Of a DNA stretch of 44,058 nt, positions 1 to 7,979 are shown piece by piece (the first letter of the stretch is position 1; each line of letters begins with the position of its first letter). The notes below the pieces were generated by a model. It saw only the letters and a program-made list of their open reading frames with translations. It did no database searches and was not told the origin of the DNA. The stretch is from contig JBCCTF010000008.1 of assembly GCA_039198765.1 (NCBI GenBank), forward strand, positions 1-44,058. The letters are read 5' to 3'. The position numbers and the translations under genes were made by a program. This DNA is from Parvularcula sp039198765 (GTDB lineage: Bacteria > Pseudomonadota > Alphaproteobacteria > Caulobacterales > Parvularculaceae).

Positions 1-346
1 CGACGCTGCGCACCAAGGTGACGATAATGATCCCTGCAAGCATGAGGAGATAGAAGCCCAGCGTCTCGAGCAGCGTGATGGCCGAAAGCTCATCCAATCC
101 CGCCTCAAGGCGCATGGACCAAGCCGAAAGCTCGAACCGATCGGTCATCCGCAGACCGCCAAAGGCGAAAACGACCACCGCGAACCAGAAGAGACCCGTC
201 AGGGCCCGCGCGCCGGCTTCGAACGGCCCATCGGTCACAAGCCCTTGAATGACTGCTACAACTGCCAACGGAAGGAGGATTGTGAAGGGGTCAGATTCCC
301 CCGCGTAGCGCAGCGCCTGCGTCAGCTCACCGAGAAAACCTTCCAT
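1..346 (-). CDS. Partial membrane protein (N-terminal part only)
   Basis: An open frame starts with ATG at 346 and runs off the left edge, so only about 115 N-terminal residues are visible. The sequence begins MEGFLGELTQALRYAG and has a hydrophobic stretch near residues 22-35, a second near 48-60 (LTGLFWFAVVVFAFGG) and a third near residues 93-113, which suggests an inner-membrane protein with about three helices so far. I do not recognise the family. No other frame is open across the segment, and hydrophobic patterning supports coding. It is transcribed in the same direction as the LysR gene next to it, across a short gap (347-393). Confidence 0.6.
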   Translation of the reverse strand, partial: MEGFLGELTQALRYAGESDPFTILLPLAVVAVIQGLVTDGPFEAGARALTGLFWFAVVVFAFGGLRMTDRFELSAWSMRLEAGLDELSAITLLETLGFYLLMLAGIIIVTLVRSV

Positions 347-393
347 AACGCGCTCCCACACCCGCGATCCGTGGGAACATGGTTAACGCAGCG

Positions 394-1293
394 TTAACCT
401 TTTGACGAGCCTGAAAAGGCACCTGCCAAAGCGTCAATCAGAGCTCGAACGCGGGCGGGCAGATGTTTGGTCGGTGGCCAAACAGCGTGAAGCGCTGAAC
501 CCGGCCAGTCGATATCGGGGAACAGTTCGACCAGTTCGCCGCTCTCCAGATACTTCTGCACGATGAACCGCGGACATACGTAGATCCCGTGGGCGCGCAC
601 AGCGAGTGCTGCCAGGATATCGCCATTGTTGGCCATCACTTCCCGGGCGAGCATGACTTTCCCCTCTTCACCGTCGTCATCAGTGAAGTGCACGAGGTCG
701 CTGCGCTGGGCGTTGGCGTAGATCATACCCGGCAGACCTTCGAGGGAACGTGGCGACGCAAACGGGCCATGGCGCTCGATGAATTCTGGCGAAGCCCAAA
801 CCGAAAAATCGATATCACAGAGCTTTTTTGCGATCAGCGTTGATGCCGGCAGCGTCCCAATCCGCAGGGCGATGTCGAAACCTTCCCGGACGATATCCAC
901 CTGATCATCGCGCAGATCGAGGTCGAGGACGATGTCCGGATGATCGGTGAGGAATTTGCTGATGATGTTCGGCAGCGCACAGACACCGAAGCTCAGCGGC
1001 GCCGCGACGCGGATGGTCCCGGCCACGCCCAGGCTCTCGTCCCGCATTTGCTCTTCCAGGGCATCGATTGAGCGGAGGAGGTCTTTGGAGCGTTCCAGAT
1101 AGGTCTCGCCAGCAGGGGTTAAGACCATCGCGCGCGTCGAGCGTCGGACCAGCTCGATACCGAGCCGCGCCTCGAGCGCTTTCAACCGGCGCGATACCGC
1201 GGACGGGGCCACGCCCAGCTCATGGGCGGCTGCTGAAATTGTTCCGGTGCGGGCCAACACTTGAAAGGTGGCCATATCGCGCGCTGCATCCAT
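394..1293 (-). CDS. LysR-family transcriptional regulator
   Basis: This 299-residue protein has the standard LysR plan: an N-terminal winged helix-turn-helix (about residues 5-65, with GTISAAAHELGVAPSAVSRR as the recognition region) and a periplasmic-binding-protein-like effector domain (about 90-290). The frame is open further upstream, but the ATG at 1293 is preferred because LysR proteins begin directly with the helix-turn-helix; the longer version would also run into the upstream DUF2147 gene. LysR proteins of this branch (AaeR/DsdC-like 'MATFQVLARTGTISAAA') usually control an adjacent operon or an enzyme gene. There is no divergent partner here, so its target cannot be named. It lies last in a minus-strand run after two DUF2147 genes. 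Confidence 0.9.
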   Translation of the reverse strand: MDAARDMATFQVLARTGTISAAAHELGVAPSAVSRRLKALEARLGIELVRRSTRAMVLTPAGETYLERSKDLLRSIDALEEQMRDESLGVAGTIRVAAPLSFGVCALPNIISKFLTDHPDIVLDLDLRDDQVDIVREGFDIALRIGTLPASTLIAKKLCDIDFSVWASPEFIERHGPFASPRSLEGLPGMIYANAQRSDLVHFTDDDGEEGKVMLAREVMANNGDILAALAVRAHGIYVCPRFIVQKYLESGELVELFPDIDWPGSALHAVWPPTKHLPARVRALIDALAGAFSGSSKG

Positions 1294-1336
1294 GGTGGAG
1301 GACTTACTCCGCAGCGTCCCTAGAAGGAAGCGCTGC

Positions 1337-1735
1337 TCATGGTTTTGTGAGGCGCACGACGTCAGCTTCCGGCACCCGTGTCCACTCCTGCTCGCGGCAG
1401 AAAAGCGAGAGACAACCATCGACGATCAGGGTGTCCTCACCCGAGCGCGCAATCGCTGCCCGGTAGGTACGATCATTCCTCAGATCGTAGATCTTTCCGC
1501 GACGCCACTTGTCGTCGGTCTTGTCGAAATCTTCGAGCAGCGTTTTCCCCAGCACGCTGTCTCCGACCGTCCCAGCCGCGAGGTCAGCTTCGTAGTTGGC
1601 GTACCAGATGATCTGCCCACGGATGGAATCGCCAGACTCCATGATTTCGACATGGGCACGACCGTTGCCAGTCTGCCAGACGCCCTCCACATCGAGGGGG
1701 CCTGAGAACTGCAGCATCAGCAAGACACTCAGCAT
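1337..1735 (-). CDS. DUF2147-domain protein, copy 1
   Basis: A short exported protein of 132 residues. A hydrophobic N-terminus (MLSVLLMLQFSG) is followed by a DUF2147-type domain: the GVWQT opening, a middle G-x-IIWY strand, a WRRGKIYD motif and a C-terminal DGCLSLFCREQEW strand. DUF2147 is a calycin-like beta-barrel family of unknown ligand, usually periplasmic. The start ATG at 1735 is 5 bases past the stop of the upstream paralogue, whose last codons carry a GGAG ribosome site, so the two genes are almost certainly cotranscribed. The signal sequence looks short, so export is an inference. Confidence 0.8.
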   Translation of the reverse strand: MLSVLLMLQFSGPLDVEGVWQTGNGRAHVEIMESGDSIRGQIIWYANYEADLAAGTVGDSVLGKTLLEDFDKTDDKWRRGKIYDLRNDRTYRAAIARSGEDTLIVDGCLSLFCREQEWTRVPEADVVRLTKP

Positions 1736-1740
1736 ACGCC

Positions 1741-2169
1741 TTACTCCGCCTCGCGTGAGCCGCGCACGATGTCTTCTTCAGGAACACGTGCCCATTCTTG
1801 GGTGATGCAAATTACCGAGACGCATCCCTCAACGGCAAGCGTGTTCTCATCCAAACGATAAACCGCTGAGCGGTACGTCTTGCCCTCAGTGGGATCGTAG
1901 ATCTTTCCCTTGCGCCATTTGTTCCGACCCTCGTTAAAGCCCTCCAAGATCGGCAACCCGAGAAGCTCGCGACCGCGCAAAGCTTCGTCAGGGTTCTCCG
2001 TATCGAGAACGATCTCGTTCTCCCAGCCGTCATACCATACGATCCGGCCCGTCACGCTGTCGCCTTCACGCACGATCTCAACCTGGCTCTGGCCACCTTC
2101 CGTGTACCACACACCCTCGACATCAAGGGGCATCGTGGAGGCGCTGAGGATGAGAAAAGCTGCAAGCAT
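1741..2169 (-). CDS. DUF2147-domain protein, copy 2
   Basis: A 142-residue paralogue of the gene directly downstream. The shared frame includes the DVEGVW opening, the G-x-IxWY strand, a W-R-K-G-K-I-Y-D motif at mid-protein, a GKTYRSAVYRL strand and a VEGCVSVICITQEW strand with two cysteines at equivalent places. The N-terminus MLAAFLILSASTM is hydrophobic, consistent with export. It starts 18 bases after the metallophosphoesterase gene ends, so a metallophosphoesterase-DUF2147-DUF2147 operon is likely. The two copies are diverged, which points to an old tandem duplication. The function of the family is not known. Confidence 0.8.
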   Translation of the reverse strand: MLAAFLILSASTMPLDVEGVWYTEGGQSQVEIVREGDSVTGRIVWYDGWENEIVLDTENPDEALRGRELLGLPILEGFNEGRNKWRKGKIYDPTEGKTYRSAVYRLDENTLAVEGCVSVICITQEWARVPEEDIVRGSREAE

Positions 2170-2187
2170 AGCAGGTCCTTTCGGGCG

Positions 2188-3012
2188 TTATGCACCGCCC
2201 ACGGAGGGAAGCGCTTGAGAGAGACGTCCGCCAAGCCGGAGGGGCTCAGCGCTGATGGCAAGGCCAGTACGCGGGTCTGTTTCCACCACAAGACCGCAAA
2301 GCGTCGCCGGTCCTGCCGCCGGCTGCATCCGCGGTCCGCGCATCTTGGTCAGGAAGCTGGTCACAGGGCCAGACTTTTCCATGCCGATGACGCTATCGTA
2401 ATCGCCGCACATCCCCGCATCCGCCTGGAAAGCGGTTCCGCCAGGGAAGACCTGAACGTCCGCCGTCGGAATATGGGTGTGGCTGCCCACCACCATGCTC
2501 ACCCGGCCATCAAGCCAGTGGCCTACGGAGTATTTCTCGCTGGTCGCCTCGCCATGGACATCGACGATGATCGCGTCGGCTTCACGGCCCAGCTCGATGC
2601 CTTCAAGCTCGCGCTCAATTGCGGGGGGCATGCTGTCCACTGGCCCCATGAAGAGCTGACCCTGCACTTGCACCACCAAGACTCGGTAGCCGCTCTCCGT
2701 CTCGTAGAGGCCTGAGCCGCGGCCTGGGTTGGAGCGCGGAAAATTTGCGGGACGCAGGATACGGTGCTCGTCCTCGAAAAAGCCGACCTCGTCACGCTGA
2801 TCATAGGCGTGGTTGCCCGTCACGATACAGTCCGTACCCGCATCAAAGAGGTCTTCAGAAATGCTGCGGGTGATGCCAAACCCGCCTGCCGCGTTCTCAG
2901 CGTTCACCACCACAAAATCGAGCGCCAGGTCACGCCGCAGATCGCGCAGGCGTTCCGCCACCGCGGTCCGACCCGAGCGACCCATCACATCACCAAGGTA
3001 AAGTATGCGCAC
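2188..3012 (-). CDS. YmdB/TIGR00282-type metallophosphoesterase
   Basis: This 274-residue protein matches the YmdB-like (TIGR00282) metallophosphoesterases throughout: LYLGDVMGRSGR at the N-terminus, VVNAENAAGGFGIT, the GNHAYD metal-binding box, DVHGEATSEK and the GSHTHIPTAD box. These residues bind a di-iron or dimanganese centre. Characterised relatives act as cyclic-nucleotide phosphodiesterases or phosphatases in the cytoplasm and affect RNA turnover or biofilm choice; the substrate here is unknown. The start is GTG at 3012, placed 9 bases after an AGGAG site. Length is normal for the family (about 260-280). In many alphaproteobacteria the gene follows a 5-formyltetrahydrofolate cyclo-ligase gene, but here it does not. 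Confidence 0.92.
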   Translation of the reverse strand: MRILYLGDVMGRSGRTAVAERLRDLRRDLALDFVVVNAENAAGGFGITRSISEDLFDAGTDCIVTGNHAYDQRDEVGFFEDEHRILRPANFPRSNPGRGSGLYETESGYRVLVVQVQGQLFMGPVDSMPPAIERELEGIELGREADAIIVDVHGEATSEKYSVGHWLDGRVSMVVGSHTHIPTADVQVFPGGTAFQADAGMCGDYDSVIGMEKSGPVTSFLTKMRGPRMQPAAGPATLCGLVVETDPRTGLAISAEPLRLGGRLSQALPSVGGA

Positions 3013-3090
3013 CGCGCCGATCTCCTGCCAGCAGGCCGCTTAGCAGGCGTTGTGATCAGAGAACAGAGGACAGATCGCGCGGCGGCGCGG

Positions 3091-3747
3091 CTACCAGATG
3101 CCTGGAAAGACGCCCTTTGGAGGATCAGCCAGGTCCTTATCGCAAAAGGGCTCGCCCACCTCTCGACCGTCGCTCTCGTTCATCTGCGCTATGCGGTCGA
3201 TCCGCTCTTGAAGCGTCGGGAAGCCTTGCGCCTCGCGCTGCGCATCAGTGAACTCCTTAACAACCGGCTCAAGGCACCAAGGCGTGGGCGGCCCAAAACC
3301 ATCTCCAACGCGGGGTGCGGTGGAGAAAGCATTGGAGCCAAACAATTGTTTGTATCCGGAGTTCAGAAGGAACCGGTCGATCGCCCTGGAGATCAGCCAC
3401 TCCGCATCCGTATCGCCAAGAGCAACAGCTCGCTGAGCCCAGCGGTAGGCTTGGTAATAGTGCTCTGGCACCTTCCCATGCTGAAAGATGAGCGCGGCGT
3501 TGTGGTGGTCGCGCCCGGTGATGAGGCATCCTTCAGCGAACAAGGCAGCGACCTCTTCGCGCCGAGCGTTGTCGCGTTCGGTGAGGCTGGCATCGATAGC
3601 GCCGCGACGATCGTCCTGGTCCGCGTCTCGCAACTTTTGGAGGCGCGCAGACGCCACCTCATGCCGTTCCGGCGGGCAAATGAACGACTGCTTTTCGGTG
3701 AGGTCAGGGAGCGGTTGGACGAGCAAAAAAAGCGCAGCGAAGACCAT
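3091..3747 (-). CDS. Exported DUF6624-like protein
   Basis: This 218-residue protein starts with a hydrophobic segment (MVFAALFLLVQPLPDL) that could be a short signal peptide. The middle holds a pattern typical of DUF6624-like proteins: ALIFQHGKVPEHYYQAYRWA, then AVALGDTDAEWLISRAIDRFL and a GYKQLFGSNAF segment. An acidic, charged helix precedes it (residues 28-65). The C-terminus has a second conserved-looking part with two cysteines. The function of the family is unknown. The ATG at 3747 has no good ribosome site, and a stop lies just upstream in frame, so the start is the best available. It is probably a single gene, with 78 bases before the metallophosphoesterase. Confidence 0.65.
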   Translation of the reverse strand: MVFAALFLLVQPLPDLTEKQSFICPPERHEVASARLQKLRDADQDDRRGAIDASLTERDNARREEVAALFAEGCLITGRDHHNAALIFQHGKVPEHYYQAYRWAQRAVALGDTDAEWLISRAIDRFLLNSGYKQLFGSNAFSTAPRVGDGFGPPTPWCLEPVVKEFTDAQREAQGFPTLQERIDRIAQMNESDGREVGEPFCDKDLADPPKGVFPGIW

Positions 3748-3804
3748 ATGCCGAAGTAGGCATCAACGCGGGGCATGCGTCAATCGCAGGAGGTGCTTCC
3801 GGTC

Positions 3805-5142
3805 CTAAGCTGGCGTCTTGCTTGCCGTGAAAACCAGCTGGGCTGGTTTCCGCATCGCGGCAAGGGCGGCGCGGAGCGTGTCGACGGAGCCTGGGCCGTC
3901 GGTCACCGCGAGGGTGCGGCCGAGTTCACGGGCGTAGTTGGTGCCGTCCACGATCAAGAGCTCGGGCTCTAAGAACGCGATGCGACCGCCATCCATGACG
4001 AACTGGTGCCAAGTCTCAAGGACTTCGCGGCGGTAGGTGCCGTCGGCGATCAGCACGTCGGGAGGTGACGAACGCCCCTCCTCTTCGGAGATCACTTCAA
4101 ACTCGAGCGACGCATGGGGAGCACCGATGGCGGCCGCGATCACGTCGGTGTCGAAGCCCGAGGCTTCGAGGATCATCTGCTGGCGCGGTCCCGTGCCCAG
4201 AAGGTATGCATGCAGACCATGGCGAGCGAGGGCTTCGGAGAAACCGTAGACCTCAGCCGTGCGGCGGTTCACCCGCATCTCAAACGCGCGGTATGCGGCG
4301 GGGCCAACAAGGCTAAGCGCTGATTCTTCGTCCCAGAGGCGAGCCAATTGCTCTCTCCACGGAGCATAATCATGGCCGTCAAAGTCCTCGTGGGTGAGGA
4401 ACAGGCGGAGTGAGCCGCCCTGAGTCTCGGTCATGCAACCGCGGACAATGGACAGACCGGTCGCCTGGGCGATCCGCTGGAGCACTGCGAGGGTGTAGAC
4501 AGCTTCCGCGCGGGTATGGAACGTGCCTGCCAGATTGCGGGTCAGGGCGAGCGCCGAGTACGGCGTTTCGATGACCATCACGCCGTCCTTGGCGAGCCAG
4601 CTCTTGGCACGGAGGAAAAACGCCAGCGGGTCGTCCATATCTCCGAGCACGGAGATCGCGGTGATGATGTCGAACTTCTTCACGCCCATCCGGCGCAGGG
4701 CAGCCTGACCGTCAGCGGACAGAAAATCTTCTTTGATGCCGACGCCCCAGTCCTGCGGACCGGTTTCAGGCAATGTCGGATCGAGACCAATCGGCACAAT
4801 CCAGCGCGGATACGCGCCAGCAAGGGTGCCGGCGCCGCAGCCGATATCGAGGGCCGTACCGTCGCGGGTGGTCATCATCTCAAGGGTCTGGTGCGCCGCA
4901 GCCTTCAGACGGAACTCATCCGTCCACAGAGGGTCCGCAGGCAGAGGGGCCGGGCGATCTTCATAGACATCACCGCGCTGAAGGAGGCCGCAACCCGACC
5001 GACCCTTCTCATCGCCGCAGTAAACCCACCGGACACCATCACCGACCTCAAACGCATGGGTCAGCGTCGTGCCATGACAGGCGCGGCAGTAACTGATTGC
5101 CGTGGCGTTCCCCATGTCCATAATCCCAAGATCGGTACGCAA
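3805..5142 (-). CDS. Class I SAM-dependent C-methyltransferase-like protein
   Basis: A protein of about 440 residues in three parts. The N-terminus has a likely zinc-binding segment (CRACHG, then two further cysteines near residues 40-52), as in Methyltransf_13 proteins. The middle is a Rossmann methyltransferase domain with motif I ALDIGCGAGTLAG and a following DIITAISVLGDMDDP segment. The C-terminal part (VYGFSEALARHGLHAYLLG onward) resembles the Methyltransf_14 domain. This architecture is that of sugar or small-molecule C-methyltransferases such as NovU/TylC3-like enzymes. The start is uncertain: TTG at 5142 or ATG at 5121 or 5115. No sugar-pathway genes lie alongside, so the substrate is open. 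Confidence 0.8.
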   Translation of the reverse strand: MRTDLGIMDMGNATAISYCRACHGTTLTHAFEVGDGVRWVYCGDEKGRSGCGLLQRGDVYEDRPAPLPADPLWTDEFRLKAAAHQTLEMMTTRDGTALDIGCGAGTLAGAYPRWIVPIGLDPTLPETGPQDWGVGIKEDFLSADGQAALRRMGVKKFDIITAISVLGDMDDPLAFFLRAKSWLAKDGVMVIETPYSALALTRNLAGTFHTRAEAVYTLAVLQRIAQATGLSIVRGCMTETQGGSLRLFLTHEDFDGHDYAPWREQLARLWDEESALSLVGPAAYRAFEMRVNRRTAEVYGFSEALARHGLHAYLLGTGPRQQMILEASGFDTDVIAAAIGAPHASLEFEVISEEEGRSSPPDVLIADGTYRREVLETWHQFVMDGGRIAFLEPELLIVDGTNYARELGRTLAVTDGPGSVDTLRAALAAMRKPAQLVFTASKTPA

Positions 5143-5392
5143 ATTCCAGTTCCGGTCTTATGCGCAGAGCACGGTTAAATGCTGGCTAAGGTCACGCCTT
5201 AAGTCGCTGCAATTGCCGTCATGAATGGGCAACATAGGGCTTTTTCTTTCGCCTTTTCAGTGCTTTGAAAAAATGACAGAAATGACAGCCTCTCGCATCA
5301 TGACGGCTTTCGCCGCAGGCACTGCGAAGCGGAGTTGGTCACCTGAAAAGGCGTTGTTAACCTTCCTTTCGAGAACGAGAGGGAATCCGGAG

Positions 5393-7282
5393 ATGATGGA
5401 AAAACTTTTCCGAGCGTGGGCGATCGCTCTCTGCATCGCCACAGCGAGCTTTGGCGGAATGGCGCTCGCGCAGAGCATTCCTAACGCTCAGGGCCAGCTC
5501 CAGATCACGAGAGCCATCACACTAAAGGTCGATCCGTTTGGTGGCGAGTTCTCGCAATATGTCAGCCAGCTGACCTTCTCCGACTACACGCCGACCTACA
5601 CCTTTCGGTGGGAACTGAAGGGACCGCAATATGGGAGTGGTCGGTATGTGGTCCGCGATCAGAACAACACTGTCATCAAAACAGGGCCCGTGAACATGGC
5701 CGGCAAGAATGTTGGCTTCTTCACACTCCGCCTTCGTGACCTGCCTGAGCGCCCTCAGTACCGCGTGACGATGGAGGGACTTGTGAATGGGCAGCCGGCA
5801 GGCACGCCCTCAACAATCGTGACGATGACATTCCAGGAATTGGAGGTCGTCCCCTTCAACTTCACAGGTTTGGGCATCACCGCCGTCCTTGATCGGCACG
5901 ACACCCCTGGAGTCACAGGTGCCGTCTCCTGTTCGCCCACACACTTTGCCGAGTGGTCCGCAGGGGTCAGGCGCACTGACAGCACGGTGAAGGTCCAGAA
6001 CGACGACCTCTGGCACATCGGCTCAAACACCAAAGCGATCACCGTCGCGATGATCGCTAAGCTCGTCGAAGAGGGGCACTTCGACTGGGACACGACGGTC
6101 TGGGATTTGGTCTATGAGAAACAGCTTCTGCCCAAATCCACGTCGGCGTTTCCCCTGCTCTTCTCCACGATCGATGACCACTTCAAAGGGGTGACTGTCG
6201 ACAGGTTGGCCGCGCACCGCAGCGGGATGATCATGCCCGGCTCGATCGATAGCACCACGCGCGGCTCGTCAGCATACTTCCGCGATCCGAAGGCGTTCCG
6301 CGGCTCCATCATCGCTCAAATGCTCAACCGGCCCCATGGCGGGACCATCGGCGAATGGCGATACGGCCACGGCAATTTCATGATGCTCGGCCACCTCATC
6401 GAGAACGTGCGCGGCAAGCGTTATGAGCAAGTGATCCGCGAGGAGATTTTCGCACCACTCGGAATGACGACGGCTAACTTCGGCATGCCGACCGATCGGG
6501 CGCTGACCCCTGGTGGGCAAACCTTTCCCTTCAGTAGAAACCCGTCAGGTGATCCGTGGAGAGATCAATACAGCAACGCCCTGAATGTCGATACGCTCGA
6601 GCATACCAACGGTCACCTCTACGATGTCGAAGCCAGCGGTGGTCCTCGTCCAGATATCGACAATCGCGCACTGCCCCCTGTGTGGAACCCGGCGGGCGGC
6701 GCCTATATGTCGTCTAAGGACTATCTCAAGTTCGCTCGGCTCATCATTGATGGTCAGTACGGGGACCTTTCCCTCCAGCCCAGCTCCATTGCGATGATCC
6801 AAAGCGCCTACATGCGCCAAGATCGCGTCCCCACACCAGGACCAGAACCGGTCGACCCGTCTTACGGCTGGGCTTGGGGGCAAGGCTGGGACGGCGGTTG
6901 GGGACAAGTCCTGAGCCATGGCGGAAGCTACTTTAGGTTCGTCACCACGGCGCGGGTTTATGTCGACAGTGGCTTCGCCGCCGTGGCCACCGTCAACGTC
7001 GAGGGCGACATCAACGACCCGGACGAAAAGCCCGGCGACAACGCATCGAACGACGCGATGCGCCAACTGATCGCCGATGCGAAACGGTCGTGCGCGACGA
7101 TCGTTGCGAACGAAAAGCCCGACCTGATCAGACGTCCTCTCCGGATCCAGCGGCCAACGGCTGATCGCCGCCGTCTTGAGGGACCGAACCTCCGCAGCTC
7201 GGACGGGCGCGAGGCCACGGACGAGCGCGCGCCCATTACCGAGGACGTGGAACTTTACGACACAGAGGTCGGCCGGAACTAA
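5393..7282 (+). CDS. Exported beta-lactamase-fold serine hydrolase
   Basis: A 629-residue protein starting at ATG 5393 (or 5396). A signal peptide (residues 1-26, ending in MALAQ) is followed by a beta-rich region of about 130 residues (27-160) of unknown family, then a class C beta-lactamase/esterase domain (PF00144). The nucleophile motif is S211-N-T-K214 in HIGSNTKAIT. The second motif reads Y324-G-H where family members usually have Y-x-N, followed by the usual LIENVRGKRY...PLGMTTANFG. H509-G-G stands for the KTG/HGG box. Members are periplasmic carboxypeptidases, esterases or lactamases. The longer open frame upstream lacks a signal peptide, so the later start is preferred. The C-terminal about 70 residues are charged and look disordered. 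Confidence 0.88.
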   Translation: MMEKLFRAWAIALCIATASFGGMALAQSIPNAQGQLQITRAITLKVDPFGGEFSQYVSQLTFSDYTPTYTFRWELKGPQYGSGRYVVRDQNNTVIKTGPVNMAGKNVGFFTLRLRDLPERPQYRVTMEGLVNGQPAGTPSTIVTMTFQELEVVPFNFTGLGITAVLDRHDTPGVTGAVSCSPTHFAEWSAGVRRTDSTVKVQNDDLWHIGSNTKAITVAMIAKLVEEGHFDWDTTVWDLVYEKQLLPKSTSAFPLLFSTIDDHFKGVTVDRLAAHRSGMIMPGSIDSTTRGSSAYFRDPKAFRGSIIAQMLNRPHGGTIGEWRYGHGNFMMLGHLIENVRGKRYEQVIREEIFAPLGMTTANFGMPTDRALTPGGQTFPFSRNPSGDPWRDQYSNALNVDTLEHTNGHLYDVEASGGPRPDIDNRALPPVWNPAGGAYMSSKDYLKFARLIIDGQYGDLSLQPSSIAMIQSAYMRQDRVPTPGPEPVDPSYGWAWGQGWDGGWGQVLSHGGSYFRFVTTARVYVDSGFAAVATVNVEGDINDPDEKPGDNASNDAMRQLIADAKRSCATIVANEKPDLIRRPLRIQRPTADRRRLEGPNLRSSDGREATDERAPITEDVELYDTEVGRN

Positions 7283-7303
7283 CCCGCCGCCCCTCGCGTA
7301 AAG

Positions 7304-7333
7304 AAAAAAGCCGCGGCGATCGCTCGCCACGGC
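7304..7333 (-). terminator. Intrinsic terminator of the minus-strand small transcript
   Basis: On the minus strand a 10-bp GC-rich stem (arms 7324-7333 and 7310-7319, one G-U pair) closes a 4-base loop and is followed at once by six U residues (7309-7304). This is a textbook rho-independent terminator for leftward transcription. The plus strand has no T-run after the stem, so it is not designed for the hydrolase gene that ends at 7282. No minus-strand gene lies just beyond it, so the transcript it ends is short. Confidence 0.85.
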
Positions 7334-7362
7334 CCGTCAGTGTCGCCGTTCATTCGGCAACC

Positions 7363-7381
7363 GGCCTGATCATCTCAGGCC
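7363..7381 (-). other. Perfect hairpin in the small transcript
   Basis: A perfect 7-bp inverted repeat with a 5-base loop (arms 7375-7381 and 7363-7369) lies between the stop of the 24-codon ORF and the terminator. In the RNA it would form GGCCUGA/UCAGGCC. Together with the terminator hairpin it gives the transcript a structured 3' half, as in small regulatory RNAs or attenuators. Confidence 0.6.
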
Positions 7382-7395
7382 AGAAGGTGTCGGGT

Positions 7396-7470
7396 TTAGG
7401 CCCGAGGCTGCTCAGCACCCTCCCCGCGTCCACACACCATAAACGAACGACGGATCATCTGACTCGACAT
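7396..7470 (-). CDS. 24-residue small protein or leader peptide
   Basis: A short ORF starts with ATG at 7470 and stops with TAA at 7396. It begins MSSQMIRRSFMVCGRG and contains four arginines, three methionines and one cysteine. What makes it credible is the ribosome site: AAAGGAGG at 7485-7478, seven bases ahead of the ATG, one of the best in the window. It is followed by a perfect hairpin and an intrinsic terminator, so it is a self-contained transcription unit on the strand opposite its neighbours. No downstream gene in the same direction exists that it could attenuate. I do not recognise the peptide; it may be a small protein, a dual-function sRNA or an orphan leader. Confidence 0.6.
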   Translation of the reverse strand: MSSQMIRRSFMVCGRGEGAEQPRA

Positions 7471-7477
7471 TCGACCA

Positions 7478-7485
7478 CCTCCTTT
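7478..7485 (-). promoter_or_regulatory. Near-perfect Shine-Dalgarno site of the small ORF
   Basis: Reading AAAGGAGG on the minus strand, 7 bases before the ATG at 7470. Its strength is the main reason to believe the 24-codon ORF is translated. Confidence 0.7.
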
Positions 7486-7631
7486 CGATTGCTTCGGTTG
7501 ATGACAACGTGGGGCTAGCCGGCCCCGGGCGCAACCCCCATGCGCCAAGAGCTGCGAAATGCCCTTGCCCTCAACGCTTTCTTTGCAAACTCGCGCATAG
7601 GTTGCGATGCCTCGTTTGGGTGTCCTGATCC

Positions 7632-7976
7632 ATGTCTCTCATCAAAGCCAGTGGTTGCGTCTTGGTGCTCTCTGCGTGGATTGCCGGCCTGGGATTGACG
7701 TTGCAGCCGCCGGGCGACTCGGCAGCTGTCTCAGTCGTGTTCGCGCCATGGACGCACCCTTCCGATCAAACCGCTGCCCTCGTTGAGGCCGACCTTCATC
7801 TCGCCGAGCGGAATGGGCCGTGGGTGCTCACCGGTTTTCGCGGCGAAGGCGGCTCGGTTGATCAGGTCACTCTTAGACGCCGGGGCGCCGTTCTTATCGT
7901 CAGTCAACAGAACTTCGGACTTTGCGCGCGGCAGACCGATACCGGAACAGCGCGGACCGCCGCGAGGAGGACATAG
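7632..7976 (+). CDS. Small exported protein coupled to a chemoreceptor gene
   Basis: A 114-residue protein with a hydrophobic N-terminus (LIKASGCVLVLSAWIAGLGLTL, residues 4-25) that can act as a signal peptide or anchor. It is followed by a small beta-rich domain (SVVFAPWTHPSDQTAALV...VLIVSQQNFGLC) and a basic C-terminus. It ends three bases before the chemoreceptor ATG at 7980, so the two are very probably translated from one mRNA. The role is unknown; an accessory subunit acting on the receptor's membrane part is an inference from position only. The start ATG at 7632 is the first in frame and is immediately followed by the hydrophobic segment. Confidence 0.7.
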   Translation: MSLIKASGCVLVLSAWIAGLGLTLQPPGDSAAVSVVFAPWTHPSDQTAALVEADLHLAERNGPWVLTGFRGEGGSVDQVTLRRRGAVLIVSQQNFGLCARQTDTGTARTAARRT

Positions 7977-7979
7977 ACA

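Noticed and set aside
2764..3759. A long open frame on the plus strand opposite the DUF6624-like and metallophosphoesterase genes
   Set aside because: It is antisense to two genes with recognisable families and has low-complexity basic composition typical of GC-rich shadow frames.
7511..7526. A GC-rich inverted repeat (GGGGC/GCCCC) in the 5' part of the minus-strand small transcript region
   Set aside because: Only 5-bp arms in GC-rich DNA; no consistent promoter boxes around it, so it was not called an operator.
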